From assembly GCF_036194065.1 (NCBI RefSeq), contig NZ_CP108095.1, positions 2,108,001 to 2,172,000 of the forward strand: a stretch of 64,000 bases of DNA, given 5' to 3'. The notes under the pieces were generated by a model. That model was not told the DNA's origin. It searched no databases and worked only from the letters and a program-made list of their open reading frames with translations. The DNA is from Streptomyces sp. NBC_00239 (GTDB lineage: Bacteria; Actinomycetota; Actinomycetes; Streptomycetales; Streptomycetaceae). A program made the position numbers and the translations under genes. Positions 55,818-64,000 of this stretch are shown one piece after another. Numbering within the stretch: position 1 is the stretch's first letter; each line of letters begins with the position of its first letter.

Positions 55818-56300
55818 ATGGATCTGCCTCAGCAATTCCTGGTGGGGCTGGTCATGCTGCTCGGGGTGGTCGGCGTCCTCGTACCCGGCGTACCGGGAAC
55901 CTGGCTGGTCTGGGCAGCCCTCCTGTGGTGGTCCCTGCACGAGAAGACCGGCACGGCCTGGGTGCTGCTCGTGGCGGCGACGGGCCTGCTGCTGGTGGTC
56001 CAGGTGGTGAAGTGGCTCCTGCCGCCCCGCCGCCTGCGCGGGACCGGCGTGACCCGCCGCATGGTGGTGTTCGCGGGCGCCGGGGCGCTGCTGGGCTTCG
56101 TCCTGGTGCCGGTGCTGGGCTCCGTACCCGGTTTCGTGGGCGGCATCTACCTGTGCGAGCGGCTGCGGCTGGGCAGCCGTGGCGAGGCCGCGGCCTCTAC
56201 CCGGACGGTGATGCGGGCGGTGGGCACGAGCGTGCTGGTGGAACTGTTCGCCTGCCTCGTGGTGGCCGGGGCGTGGCTGGGTGCGGTCCTGTGGGCCTGA
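55818..56300 (+). CDS. DUF456-family integral membrane protein
   Basis: A 160-residue protein with four or five hydrophobic segments (LVGLVMLLGVVGVLVPGVPG, WVLLVAATGLLLVVQVVKWL, MVVFAGAGALLGFVLVPVLG, VLVELFACLVVAGAWLGAVL). The early VPGVPG and late VGGIYLCERLRLG are those of DUF456 proteins. Role unknown. The ATG at 55818 is preferred to an upstream start without ribosome site. Confidence 0.8.
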   Translation: MDLPQQFLVGLVMLLGVVGVLVPGVPGTWLVWAALLWWSLHEKTGTAWVLLVAATGLLLVVQVVKWLLPPRRLRGTGVTRRMVVFAGAGALLGFVLVPVLGSVPGFVGGIYLCERLRLGSRGEAAASTRTVMRAVGTSVLVELFACLVVAGAWLGAVLWA

Positions 56301-56340
56301 GGCCCACACCCCCCGGCCTCGCCGACGTTGCGTGCGGCAA

Positions 56341-56640
56341 TTCCAGCCTCGCCGGCGTTTGAGGCGCGGGGCCTGGGGCGGAGCCCCAAGACAACCCGGC
56401 TGACGCCGGGCACCGGGCTCCGCCCGGACCCGCTCCTCAAACGCCGGAGGGGCTGAAGGGTGCGCGGGGTCGCCGGGCTCCGCGCGAGCCCGCTCCTCAA
56501 ACGCCGGAGGGGCTGAAGGGTGTGCGGGGTTGCCGGGCTCCGCGCGAGCCCGCTCCTCAAGCGCCGGAGGGGCTGAAGGGTGCGCGGGGTTGCCGGGCTC
56601 GGCCCGGACCCGCTCCTCAAGCGCCGGAGGGGCTGTGGGT
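56341..56640. repeat. 60-bp tandem repeats of a Streptomyces-type intergenic element
   Basis: The segment CTCCTCAAACGCCGGAGGGG recurs at an exact 60-base spacing at 56433, 56493, 56553 and 56613 (A to G changes in the last two). An inverted copy (GCCGGCGTTTGAGGCGCGGG) precedes them at 56350. The region separates convergent genes. Confidence 0.85.
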
Positions 56641-56740
56641 GTATGCGCCGGAGGGGCTGAGGGGGTGCGGCGCCGCGCCCGCCTCCGCGCCGGAGCGGCC
56701 GGTGCGGAGGCGGGGTGAGGGCGGCGGGACGGGGGGCGGG

Positions 56741-57892
56741 TCAGGACTGGGAGCCCCGCTTGGCGGCGTGGTTGGCTCGGCCCACGGCGGATTTCATCCG
56801 CCAGTCGCGGCGGATCTCGGCCCGCAGCCGGGCATCCGTCTTGGCCACGATGCGCTGGTTCTCCCGCAGCAGCTTGCGGTAGCTCTCCAGCCGGCGTTCG
56901 GGCAGCTCACCGCTGTCGAGGGCGGCGAGCACCGCGCACCCGGGCTCGCTCTCGTGCGCGCAGTCGTGGAAGCGGCACCGGCCGGCGTACTCCTCGATCT
57001 CGGAGAACACCTGGCCGACCCCGGCCTCCGCGTCCCACAGGCCGACCCCGCGCAGGCCGGGGGTGTCGATGAGGACTCCCCCGCCGGGCAGCACCAGCAG
57101 GTTGCGGGTGGTGGTGGTGTGGCGGCCCTTGCCGTCGACGTCGCGGGTGGCCTGGACCTCCATGGTCTCGGTGCCGAGCAGCGCGTTCGCCAGGGTGGAT
57201 TTGCCGGCGCCCGAGATGCCGAGGAGCACGGTGGTGCCGTCGGCGACCACGGCGCCGAGTACGTCCATGCCCTCGCCGGTGTGCGAGGAGACGGACAGCA
57301 CCTGGACCCCGGGGGCGGTGCCCTCGACGTCCTCGACGAGGTAGGACAGCGCCGTCGGGTCGGGGACCAGGTCCGCCTTGGTCAGGACGACGATCGGCTG
57401 GGCCCCGGATTCCCAGGCCAGGGCCAGGAACCGTTCGATCCGGCCGAGGTCGAGTTCGAGGGCCAGGGAGACGGCGATGATCGCGTGGTCCACGTTCGCC
57501 GCGAGGATCTGGCCCTCGGAGCGCTGCGAGGAGGTGGACCGTACGAAGGCGGTCCGGCGGGGCAGGTACGCCTTGACGTAGCGGGGGTTGCCCGCGGGCT
57601 CGACGGCGGCCCAGTCACCGGTGCAGATGACCCGCAGCGGGTCGTGCGGGGTGACGAACGCGGTGTCGGCGCGCACCGGGCCGTCCGCCGTGATCACGTC
57701 GCACTGGCCGCGGTCCACGCGGACCACCCGGCCGGGCACCAGGCCCTGCGCGGCGTACGGGGCGAACTCGGCGGCCCACTGCTCGTCCCAGCCGTACGGG
57801 GCGAGCGCCGCATCGACGGCGGAAGGGAAGGAAGTCGCGAACGGGGTCGCGGAAGAAGACATGGAGGTGGACGGAGACGTCTGGAAAGACAA
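56741..57892 (-). CDS. rsgA: Ribosome small-subunit-dependent GTPase A
   Basis: A 383-residue circularly permuted GTPase that checks late 30S maturation. An OB-fold N-terminus is followed by motifs in the permuted order G4 (LTKADL, 170-175), G1 (GISGAGKST, 225-233) and G3 (DTPG, 276-279), then the C-terminal zinc site (C306, C311, H313, C319). A TTG at 57892 with GAAGGG seven bases upstream is the likely start; ATG 57862 lacks a ribosome site. Confidence 0.92.
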   Translation of the reverse strand: MSFQTSPSTSMSSSATPFATSFPSAVDAALAPYGWDEQWAAEFAPYAAQGLVPGRVVRVDRGQCDVITADGPVRADTAFVTPHDPLRVICTGDWAAVEPAGNPRYVKAYLPRRTAFVRSTSSQRSEGQILAANVDHAIIAVSLALELDLGRIERFLALAWESGAQPIVVLTKADLVPDPTALSYLVEDVEGTAPGVQVLSVSSHTGEGMDVLGAVVADGTTVLLGISGAGKSTLANALLGTETMEVQATRDVDGKGRHTTTTRNLLVLPGGGVLIDTPGLRGVGLWDAEAGVGQVFSEIEEYAGRCRFHDCAHESEPGCAVLAALDSGELPERRLESYRKLLRENQRIVAKTDARLRAEIRRDWRMKSAVGRANHAAKRGSQS

Positions 57893-57943
57893 GGGGGGAC
57901 CCTTCGAAGGGTGGCCCCGGCGGCGAGAGTCGCTGGATCGGTG

Positions 57944-58012
57944 TCAGCCGGAGACCACGGGGGTGGGGATGAAGGCTCGAGCGCGGGCAGTGCCCTGCGT
58001 GGCAACAGTCAT
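57944..58012 (-). CDS. Possible 22-aa leader ORF upstream of rsgA
   Basis: A 22-codon ORF (MTVATQGTARARAFIPTPVV) with a strong GGAGGTGG six bases before the ATG, ending 51 bases before the rsgA start. A CCCTTCGAAGGG palindrome lies between it and rsgA. It may be a leader peptide or a short translated gene of its own. Confidence 0.5.
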   Translation of the reverse strand: MTVATQGTARARAFIPTPVVSG

Positions 58013-58197
58013 CGAAGTCCACCTCCTGGTTCCGGCAGCGCGTCGCGATCCGTTCGCGGCGACGTACGGGGATGAGGTTACGGGGCGGGTGGGGCGGGTG
58101 CCACTTCTTTTTCCGGACAGCCGTCCACGCCCCGTCCGGCGCCTGTCGACGCCCAGTCCGGCGCCCCGTCCGGCGCCCGGTCCGCCGCCCCTACCGC

Positions 58198-59331
58198 CTA
58201 GTGCGGATGCCGCTCGGTGTGCTTGCGGAGGCGGGACTGGTAGTCGTCGGGCGGCAGGAAGTTCGACCAGCGCTCGGGGAACTCCGACGGCATGCCGCTG
58301 TCCTCGTCGTCCTCCGACTCGCCCTCGGCCAGGGCCCGCCAGGCGGCCGCCCGGGCGACCAGCTGGGCGGCCTCGGCCTCGCGCACGCGCTCGTTGGCCT
58401 CGCGGGCGGCGGCGGTGGCGACGGAGGGCCACACCCGGTCGATGGCCGCGTTGACGGCCGCCCCGACCAGGACCGCGAAGGCCGAGATGCCGATCCACAG
58501 CAGCACGGCGACCGGCGCGGCCAGCGAGCCGTAGATGGTCGGCCCTTCCACCGTGTTGGTGAGGTAGATGCGCAGCAGGAAGCTGCCCAGCACCCACATG
58601 CCGAGGGCGACCAGCGCGCCGGGGACGTCCTCGATCCACGGCGAACGCACCGGTACGGACACGTGGTAGAGGGTGGTGAGGAAGGCGATGGACAGCAGGG
58701 TGACGACCGGCCAGTACAGGACCGCGATGACTTCGGTGCCCCAGGGGACGATCTGTACCACCGCGTCCGGGCCGACCACCATCAGCGGCAGCACCACCGC
58801 CCCGATCACCAGCGCGACCACGTACAGGAGGAAGGCGAGCAGCCGGGTCTTGACGATGCCGCGATGCCCGTCGAGTCCGTACATGACGGTGATGGTGTCG
58901 ATGAAGACGTTGACGGCGCGGGAGCCCGACCACAGGGCGAAGGCGAAGCCGAGCGAGATGATGTCGGGGCGGCCCTGGCGGGTCACGTCGTCGAGCAGCG
59001 GCCGCGCGATGTCGTTGACGCCCCGGTCGGACAGGACCGTGCCGACCGCGCCCAGGATGTTCTCCTCGATGCTCTGCACGGTTGTGGTGTCGGTCCAGTT
59101 GTCGACGTAGCCGAGCAGGCCGAGCAGGCCGAGGAAGAGCGGCGGCAGCGACAGCAGGGTGAAGAACGCCGCCTCGGCGGCGAGCCCGAGGATCCGGTAC
59201 TCGATGCACGAGTTGACGGTGTCTTTGAGCAGCAGCCAGGCCATCTTGCGCTTGGAGACGTTGCGGTACAGGGCCCGGGCCCTGTGGAGCATCCCCGGAG
59301 GACGCTCGGGTGTTTCATTTGCTGGCTGCAC
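58198..59331 (-). CDS. YihY/BrkB family membrane protein
   Basis: A 377-residue protein with about six membrane helices (AAEAAFFTLLSLPPLFLGLL, LLAFLLYVVALVIGAVVLPL, AVLYWPVVTLLSIAFLTTLY, and others) and the family pattern of an early AAEAAFFTLLSLPP stretch. The C-terminal 90 residues are cytosolic, Ala/Glu-rich. Role in this family is unknown (an early RNase BN link is obsolete). Start GTG 59331 or ATG 59292; neither has a clear ribosome site. Divergent from the acyl-CoA dehydrogenase with 17 bases between. Confidence 0.8.
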   Translation of the reverse strand: MQPANETPERPPGMLHRARALYRNVSKRKMAWLLLKDTVNSCIEYRILGLAAEAAFFTLLSLPPLFLGLLGLLGYVDNWTDTTTVQSIEENILGAVGTVLSDRGVNDIARPLLDDVTRQGRPDIISLGFAFALWSGSRAVNVFIDTITVMYGLDGHRGIVKTRLLAFLLYVVALVIGAVVLPLMVVGPDAVVQIVPWGTEVIAVLYWPVVTLLSIAFLTTLYHVSVPVRSPWIEDVPGALVALGMWVLGSFLLRIYLTNTVEGPTIYGSLAAPVAVLLWIGISAFAVLVGAAVNAAIDRVWPSVATAAAREANERVREAEAAQLVARAAAWRALAEGESEDDEDSGMPSEFPERWSNFLPPDDYQSRLRKHTERHPH

Positions 59332-59348
59332 GTCTTTACCGTATCGGC

Positions 59349-61034
59349 ATGGCAGCCACCACCCACACAGTGAGCAATCAGGCCCCGCCGCTGGCGGGTC
59401 ACGACGTTTACGGCTCCGACCACGCCCTCGTGGAGGGTGTCGCGCGGCACCTCTCCGGCGCGTCGGCCGAACTCCGCGCGCAGGCGGGCCTGGAGCTCGG
59501 CGAGCTCGGCCGGGCCGCCGGGTCCGCGCAGGCGCAGGAGTGGGGGGCGCTCGCCAACGAGAATCCGCCGAAACTGCGCACGCACGACCGGTACGGGAAC
59601 CGGATCGACGAGGTGGAGTTCCATCCGGCCTGGCACCGGCTGCTCGGGCGGGCGGTGTCCGCGGGGCTCACCGACGCCTGGGGGCGCGAGTACGGGCACG
59701 TCCGGCGGGCCGCCGGCTTCTTCGTCTGGTCGCAGGCCGAGGCGGGGCACGGTTGCCCGGTGTCGATGACGCACGCGGCCGTGCCGGCCCTGCGCGCCGA
59801 CCCGGAGCTGGCCGCGGAGTGGGAGCCGCGGCTGACCTCGCACACGTACGAGCCGGGCCTGGCCCCGGCCGCGGGGAAGGCCGGCGTGCTGTTCGGGATG
59901 GGGATGACGGAGAAGCAGGGCGGCAGCGACGTCCGGTCCAACACGACGGCGGCGGCGCCGTTGGACGCCGACGGCGAGTACCTGCTGACGGGGCACAAGT
60001 GGTTCTGCTCGGCGCCGATGTCCGACGGCTTCCTGGTCCTGGCCCGGGCACCCGGGGGCGGTTCGGGCAGCGGTACGGACGGTGGCCCGGGCGGCGGCGG
60101 GCTGACGTGCTTCCTGGTGCCGCGGGTGCTGCCGGACGGCACCCGCAACGTCTTCGCGATCCAGCGCCTCAAGGACAAGCTGGGCAACCGGTCGAACGCG
60201 TCGGCGGAGGTCGAGTTCGACGGCACCTGGGCGCGCCGGGTCGGCGAGGAGGGCCGCGGGGTGCGGACCATCATCGAGATGGTGGCCGCGACCCGGCTGG
60301 ACTGCGTGGCGGGGTCGGCGGCGCTGATGCGGCAGGCGCTGACGCAGGCCGTGCACCACGCCTCGTACCGCAGCGCGTTCGGCGGCAAACTGATCGACAA
60401 GCCGCTGATGCGCAACGTACTGGCCGACCTGGCGCTGGAGTCGGAGGCGGCGACGACGCTGATGCTGCGGCTGGCGGCGGCCTACGATGCCGGTACGGAG
60501 CAGGAGCGGGCGTTCCTGCGGCTCGCGGTGCCGGTGGCGAAGTACTGGGTGACCAAGCGGTGCACCCCGATGGTGGCGGAGGCGCTGGAGTGCCTGGGCG
60601 GCAACGGCTACGTGGAGGAGTCCGGGCTGCCCCGGCTGCTGCGCGAGTCCCCGCTGAACTCCATCTGGGAGGGGTCGGGCAACGTCCAGGCCCTCGACGC
60701 GCTGCGGGCCCTGCAGCGCGAGCCGATGGCCTTCAACGCGTTCCTGCAGGAGGTGGGGCGGGCGCGGGGCGCCGACCACCGGCTGGACGGGGCGGTCAAG
60801 GACCTGCTGACGGACCTCGCGGACCTGGAGGGCATCGAGGCGCGGGCCCGGCGGGTGGTGGAGCGGATGGCGCTGGTGCTCCAGGGCTCGCTGCTGGTGC
60901 GGTGGGCCCCGCCGGCGGTCGCGGACGCGTTCTGCGCCTCCCGGCTCGGCGGTGACGGGGGTGCGGCTTTCGGTACGCTGCCGCACACGCTCGATCTGGC
61001 CGCCGTGGTGGAGCGGGCGCGGATCTCGGGCTGA
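59349..61034 (+). CDS. AidB-like acyl-CoA dehydrogenase family protein
   Basis: A 561-residue flavoprotein. GMGMTEKQGGSDVRSNTTAA (about 184-203) and GHKWFCSAPMSDGFLVLA (about 216-233) are characteristic of the AidB subgroup (adaptive response to alkylating agents), with a C-terminal four-helix acyl-CoA d.h. domain (CLGGNGYVEESGLPRLLRES). Whether it protects DNA or oxidises an acyl substrate is open. ATG 59349, very close to the divergent gene. Confidence 0.85.
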   Translation: MAATTHTVSNQAPPLAGHDVYGSDHALVEGVARHLSGASAELRAQAGLELGELGRAAGSAQAQEWGALANENPPKLRTHDRYGNRIDEVEFHPAWHRLLGRAVSAGLTDAWGREYGHVRRAAGFFVWSQAEAGHGCPVSMTHAAVPALRADPELAAEWEPRLTSHTYEPGLAPAAGKAGVLFGMGMTEKQGGSDVRSNTTAAAPLDADGEYLLTGHKWFCSAPMSDGFLVLARAPGGGSGSGTDGGPGGGGLTCFLVPRVLPDGTRNVFAIQRLKDKLGNRSNASAEVEFDGTWARRVGEEGRGVRTIIEMVAATRLDCVAGSAALMRQALTQAVHHASYRSAFGGKLIDKPLMRNVLADLALESEAATTLMLRLAAAYDAGTEQERAFLRLAVPVAKYWVTKRCTPMVAEALECLGGNGYVEESGLPRLLRESPLNSIWEGSGNVQALDALRALQREPMAFNAFLQEVGRARGADHRLDGAVKDLLTDLADLEGIEARARRVVERMALVLQGSLLVRWAPPAVADAFCASRLGGDGGAAFGTLPHTLDLAAVVERARISG

Positions 61035-61078
61035 CGACGGCCCCAACCGCCGCACCCGGATCCGGGCCCTGAGCCGAC

Positions 61079-61158
61079 GGTGGTGGCGCCGCGCCGACTC
61101 GGCACCACCACCGCCGCGAAGCCCCGAGGAGGAGCCGCAACGCCGTCGAACGGCGTTG
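61079..61158. terminator. Two hairpins downstream of the dehydrogenase
   Basis: GGTGGTG paired with CACCACC (61079-61112) and a perfect CAACGCCGT-CGA-ACGGCGTTG (61138-61158). The first looks like a terminator, the second could also be an operator of the following regulator. The rest of the 280-base gap shows nothing else. Confidence 0.5.
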
Positions 61159-61315
61159 CGCACAGTTTCGGTCGCGCGACCGGGACTTGGCGAGAGTTGC
61201 ATACCGTTGCACCTCCGGGGGCGCAGCCGCCCCGCCGCGGGTGCCCGGGAAGCGGCACCCGCCGGTGGGAGGGGTTCCACCGCACCGCACGTCCGGTTCG
61301 TTCGGGGAGGTTCCG

Positions 61316-62608
61316 GTGACCAGCACGACACTGGGTTTGTCACGGCTTTCGGCCATGGACGCCCGGCAGGCGGCCCGTCTGCTCAAGGGGGTCCGGGAGG
61401 CGGCCCTGGCGGGCCGGCGGCCACCGGCCGCGCCGCGCCCCGAGATCGCCGAGTCCTGGCAGCGGATGCTGGCGGGCGGTGTGCACCCGGACCGGGACAC
61501 CCGGGCGCGGACCCTGTCGGCGGCGGAGACCGAGCAGCGCCGGCAGGACTCGCCGCTGCGCGGGCTGCTGCCGCTGCTGCGCCAGGGGCTGCTGCCCACC
61601 CTGGACGAGTCCCTGCACATCATGGTCGTCGCGGACGCCGAGGGGCGGCTGCTGTGGCGGGAGGGGCACGCCTCGATCCTGCGGAAGGCGGACCGGCTGG
61701 GCTTCGAGGTGGGCGCGGACTGGGGCGAGGGGGTGGTGGGCACCAACGGGGTGGGCACGGCGCTGGTGACCCGGCGGCCGGTGCAGGTGTTCTCGGCGGA
61801 GCACTTCGTCAGCAGCCATCACGACTGGACGTGCACGGGTGCTCCGGTGCACGACCCGCGGGACGGCCGGCTGATCGGGGTGATCGACGTGAGCGGGCCG
61901 CTGGCCACCATGCATCCGGCGACGCTGTCGTGGGTGTCGTCGGTGGCCCGGCTCGCGGAGAGCGAGCTGCGGCTGCGGCACCTGGCCTCCCTGGAGGGGC
62001 TGCGGACGGTGGCGGCGCCGCTGCTGGCCCGGCTGTCCGGGCGGGCGCTGGCCGTGGACCCGCAGGGCTGGACGGCGGCGGTGACCGGGATGGCCCCGGT
62101 GGAGCGGGTGGCGCTGCCCCGCGGGTTCGGGGCCGGGCCGGTGTGGCTGCCGAGCCTGGGGCACTGCGTGGCGGAGCCGCTGCCGGGCGGCTGGCTGATA
62201 CGGGTCGACGCGGCGCGCACCGGGTCCGGGGTGAGCCGGGTGGTGCTGGACCTCGGCGAGCCGCGCGGCTGGTCGGCGACCGTGTACGGGGCGGCCGGCA
62301 GCTGGACGCAGGAGCTCAGCCCGCGCCACGCCGAGCTGCTGTTCCTGCTGGCGGAGCACCCGGGCGGGCGGAGCGCGGCGGAGCTGGCCGAGGAGGTGTT
62401 CGGGGACCCGAGCCGGACGGTGACCGTGCGGGCCGAGATCTCGCGGGTGCGCCGGCACCTGGCGGGGGTGCTGGCGCACCGCCCGTACCGGTTCGCGGAC
62501 GGGGTGGAGGTGGAGGTGCGGCGGCCGCGGGACCCGCACACGCTGCTCGGGCACTCGCACGCGCCGACGGTCGTACGGGCCCGGTTGGGGCGCGGCGGGC
62601 AGGCATGA
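61316..62608 (+). CDS. GAF-domain transcriptional regulator
   Basis: A 430-residue protein with a GAF domain (about 95-215), whose GEGVVGTNGVGTALVTRRPV segment is that of the AcoR-like GAF sensors, and a C-terminal winged helix (LSPRHAELLFLLAEHPGGRS, then TVRAEISRVRRHL). No sigma-54 AAA domain is present. Probably senses a small molecule. GGGGAGG stands well before GTG 61316. Confidence 0.8.
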   Translation: MTSTTLGLSRLSAMDARQAARLLKGVREAALAGRRPPAAPRPEIAESWQRMLAGGVHPDRDTRARTLSAAETEQRRQDSPLRGLLPLLRQGLLPTLDESLHIMVVADAEGRLLWREGHASILRKADRLGFEVGADWGEGVVGTNGVGTALVTRRPVQVFSAEHFVSSHHDWTCTGAPVHDPRDGRLIGVIDVSGPLATMHPATLSWVSSVARLAESELRLRHLASLEGLRTVAAPLLARLSGRALAVDPQGWTAAVTGMAPVERVALPRGFGAGPVWLPSLGHCVAEPLPGGWLIRVDAARTGSGVSRVVLDLGEPRGWSATVYGAAGSWTQELSPRHAELLFLLAEHPGGRSAAELAEEVFGDPSRTVTVRAEISRVRRHLAGVLAHRPYRFADGVEVEVRRPRDPHTLLGHSHAPTVVRARLGRGGQA

Positions 62609-62621
62609 TTCCCTGACCTGT

Positions 62622-63182
62622 ATGGACACCGATCTCACCACCTGGTCGCTGGAGCAGACCTCGCCGGCGGACCTGCGGCCCGCCGCCGTGCCGGACGGCG
62701 ACATCCGCATCGAGCGGGCCGCGGTCCCCTCGCCGGAATTCAGCCGCTTCCTGTACGCGTCGGTGGGCGGTGACATCCACTGGACGGACCGGCTGGGGCT
62801 GACGTACGCCCAGTGGCGGGAGGTGCTGGAGCGGCCGGGCGTGGAGACGTGGGTGGCGTACGACCGGGGCACCCCGGCGGGGTACGTGGAGCTGGACCCG
62901 CAGCCCGAGGGTGCGGTCGAGATCGTGTACTTCGGCCTGCTGCCCGCCTTCCGGGGCCGGCGGATCGGCGGGCACCTGCTGTCGGTCGGCGTGGAGCGGG
63001 CCTGGGACCTGGCCGAGCGCTGGCCCGACCGCGAGCCGACGAAGCGGGTGTGGCTGCACACGTGCAGCTGGGACGGGCCCACGGCGATGGACAACTACCT
63101 GCGGCGCGGCTTCCGGATCTTCAAGACGGAGACGGAGCCGAAGGCGCAGCCCGCGACCCCGGGGCCCTGGCCGGGCGCCTGA
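62622..63182 (+). CDS. GNAT family N-acetyltransferase
   Basis: A 186-residue acetyltransferase with VEIVYFGLLPAFRGRRIGGH (105-124), the acetyl-CoA-binding motif A (V-x-P-x-x-R-G-x-G-type, here LLPAFRGRRIGG), and a C-terminal NYLRRGFRIFKTE motif B. Substrate unknown. It begins 13 bases after the GAF regulator gene and may be cotranscribed with it. Confidence 0.85.
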   Translation: MDTDLTTWSLEQTSPADLRPAAVPDGDIRIERAAVPSPEFSRFLYASVGGDIHWTDRLGLTYAQWREVLERPGVETWVAYDRGTPAGYVELDPQPEGAVEIVYFGLLPAFRGRRIGGHLLSVGVERAWDLAERWPDREPTKRVWLHTCSWDGPTAMDNYLRRGFRIFKTETEPKAQPATPGPWPGA

Positions 63183-63339
63183 TCCGCCCCGCGGGCCGGC
63201 CGCCCCGGGGCGTTCGTACGCCCCCGGGGCCCCGCCGCGGCAGGTGACCCAGACCACACCATCCCAAGGAGCGAGACGCTTTCGTCCGGATAATGGACAC
63301 TAGTGGACTCCTCCAAGAAGCTCATGCCACGCTTCGGCC

Positions 63340-63423
63340 ATGACTGGAGCTGGAATTGCCTTGGTGAGTCGGCGGCACGTCGACCTCGGCCGCATGGCCA
63401 GCGCCATCTGTCCGGCGCGCTGA
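63340..63423 (+). CDS. Cys-containing leader peptide upstream of sulfite reductase
   Basis: A 27-residue ORF (MTGAGIALVSRRHVDLGR, ending with ASAICPAR). Nearly the same peptide is annotated as a putative leader in front of sulfur-assimilation genes in many Streptomyces genomes, by my recollection. The single Cys codon close to its end, followed by hairpin-forming sequence near 63502-63525 (GCCGCCCCG with CGGGGGGC), fits cysteine-dependent attenuation of the reductase. Confidence 0.7.
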   Translation: MTGAGIALVSRRHVDLGRMASAICPAR

Positions 63424-63624
63424 CGGAACCAGCACCCGCCGCACCTTCGCCGTCCCCGCCGTCGCGGACGCGTCGATCCCCTGAGTCCACGAGCCGCCCC
63501 GCACACCGCCGGGGGGCCTCGCTTTGCCGCACCTGCCGCACATGTCCGCAGGTCACCGCAGTACAGGGGTCATGCCGCCGCTTCCTGCCCCTTGCCTTGA
63601 GCCGCCACCGAAGGACGTATTGCC

Positions 63625-64000
63625 ATGGCCGCCACCCCCGAGAAGCCCGCCGCCGCAGCGCGCCGCAAGACCACGCGTCACCGCGGCGAAGGCCAGTGGG
63701 CCGTAGGCCACTTCACGCCCCTCAACGGAAACGAGCAGTTCAAGAAGGACGATGACGGTCTCAATGTGCGGACACGCATTGAGACGATCTACTCCAAGGC
63801 CGGTTTCGACTCCATCGACCCCAACGACCTGCGCGGACGCATGCGCTGGTGGGGCCTGTACACGCAGCGCAAGCCCGGGATCGACGGCGGCAAGACCGCG
63901 ATCCTGGAGCCGGAGGAGCTGGACGACGAGTTCTTCATGCTCCGCGTCCGCATCGACGGCGGCCGGCTGACCACCGAGCAGCTGCGCGTGATCGGCGAGA
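63625..64000 (+). CDS. Nitrite/sulfite reductase (ferredoxin-type), N-terminal part
   Basis: The first 125 residues of a siroheme/4Fe-4S reductase. FTPLNGNEQFKKDDDGLNVR, FDSIDPNDLRGRMRWWGLYT and EELDDEFFMLRVRIDGGRLT are the N-terminal ferredoxin-like half of assimilatory sulfite reductases in actinobacteria. Continues beyond the window. GAAGGA precedes ATG 63625. The leader peptide upstream suggests sulfur rather than nitrogen assimilation. Confidence 0.85.
   Translation, partial: MAATPEKPAAAARRKTTRHRGEGQWAVGHFTPLNGNEQFKKDDDGLNVRTRIETIYSKAGFDSIDPNDLRGRMRWWGLYTQRKPGIDGGKTAILEPEELDDEFFMLRVRIDGGRLTTEQLRVIGE

Noticed and set aside
58983..61343. Minus-strand frame of 786 codons opposite the AidB-like gene
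   Set aside because: Shadow of GC-rich coding DNA; low-complexity Arg/Pro composition and no motif.
1..64000. CRISPR array or insertion sequence
   Set aside because: No regularly spaced repeats with unique spacers and no transposase were seen. The only tandem repeat is the 60-base element at 56.4-56.6 kb, without spacers.

Overview
The window looks like a Streptomyces chromosome carrying an integrated siphophage. The right third (about 47.75-64 kb) is very GC-rich and typical of Streptomyces: a proline-rich PP2C-like protein, a subtilisin with a large C-terminal extension, a LuxR-type regulator, RsgA, a YihY/BrkB membrane protein, an AidB-like acyl-CoA dehydrogenase, a GAF regulator, a GNAT acetyltransferase and the start of a sulfite reductase preceded by a Cys-containing leader peptide. 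The left three quarters (1-47.74 kb) are prophage. Its left end lies outside the window.

Prijunction: a serine integrase (46152-47720) starts 30 bases from a pyruvate-oxidase-like gene that stops after 247 codons (47750-48493). The phage therefore appears to have integrated into that gene. A gp3-type recombination directionality factor, the usual partner of such an integrase for excision, lies at 8383-9126.

Phage layout, almost all on the minus strand. From 1 to 16.4 kb are early and replication genes: DNA polymerase with 3'-5' exonuclease, primase-helicase, a RecU/Hjc-like nuclease, a C5-methyltransferase split over two overlapping frames, the directionality factor, an Rnl2-like RNA ligase, a RecB-like nuclease, a SprT-like metalloprotein and a long train of very small genes joined by 1- to 4-base stop/start overlaps. 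A dNMP kinase and a small membrane protein follow at 16.6-17.5 kb. The late module (17.6-42.3 kb), read right to left, is HNH endonuclease, small and large terminase, portal, MuF-like protein, scaffold, decoration protein, capsid, connectors, tail tube, two tail chaperones joined by a -1 frameshift, tape measure with two cell-wall hydrolase domains, distal tail proteins, endolysin, holin-like protein and an SGNH-hydrolase tail protein. A beta-helix spike-like protein sits apart at 42.7-43.8 kb. Five good tRNA genes (Pro, Thr, Asp, His, Arg) and two abnormal tRNA-like elements occupy 44.1-45.6 kb.

Control signals are plentiful. Four near-identical 33-base motifs in the leftward orientation (9.2, 14.7, 17.5 and 45.8 kb) each precede a gene block and resemble phage early promoters. 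Three copies of a long palindrome centred on GAGTCGACTC (9.3, 16.4 and 33.4 kb) look like dispersed repressor operators. Two copies of a pyrimidine-rich long inverted repeat (14.8 and 45.9 kb) each stand just upstream of one of those promoters, forming a repeated terminator-promoter cassette. Many operons end in clear hairpin terminators.

All functions come from reading motifs in translated sequence and from family knowledge. No database search was possible. Start codons were chosen from ribosome-binding sites and from the stop/start overlaps that run through most of the phage.
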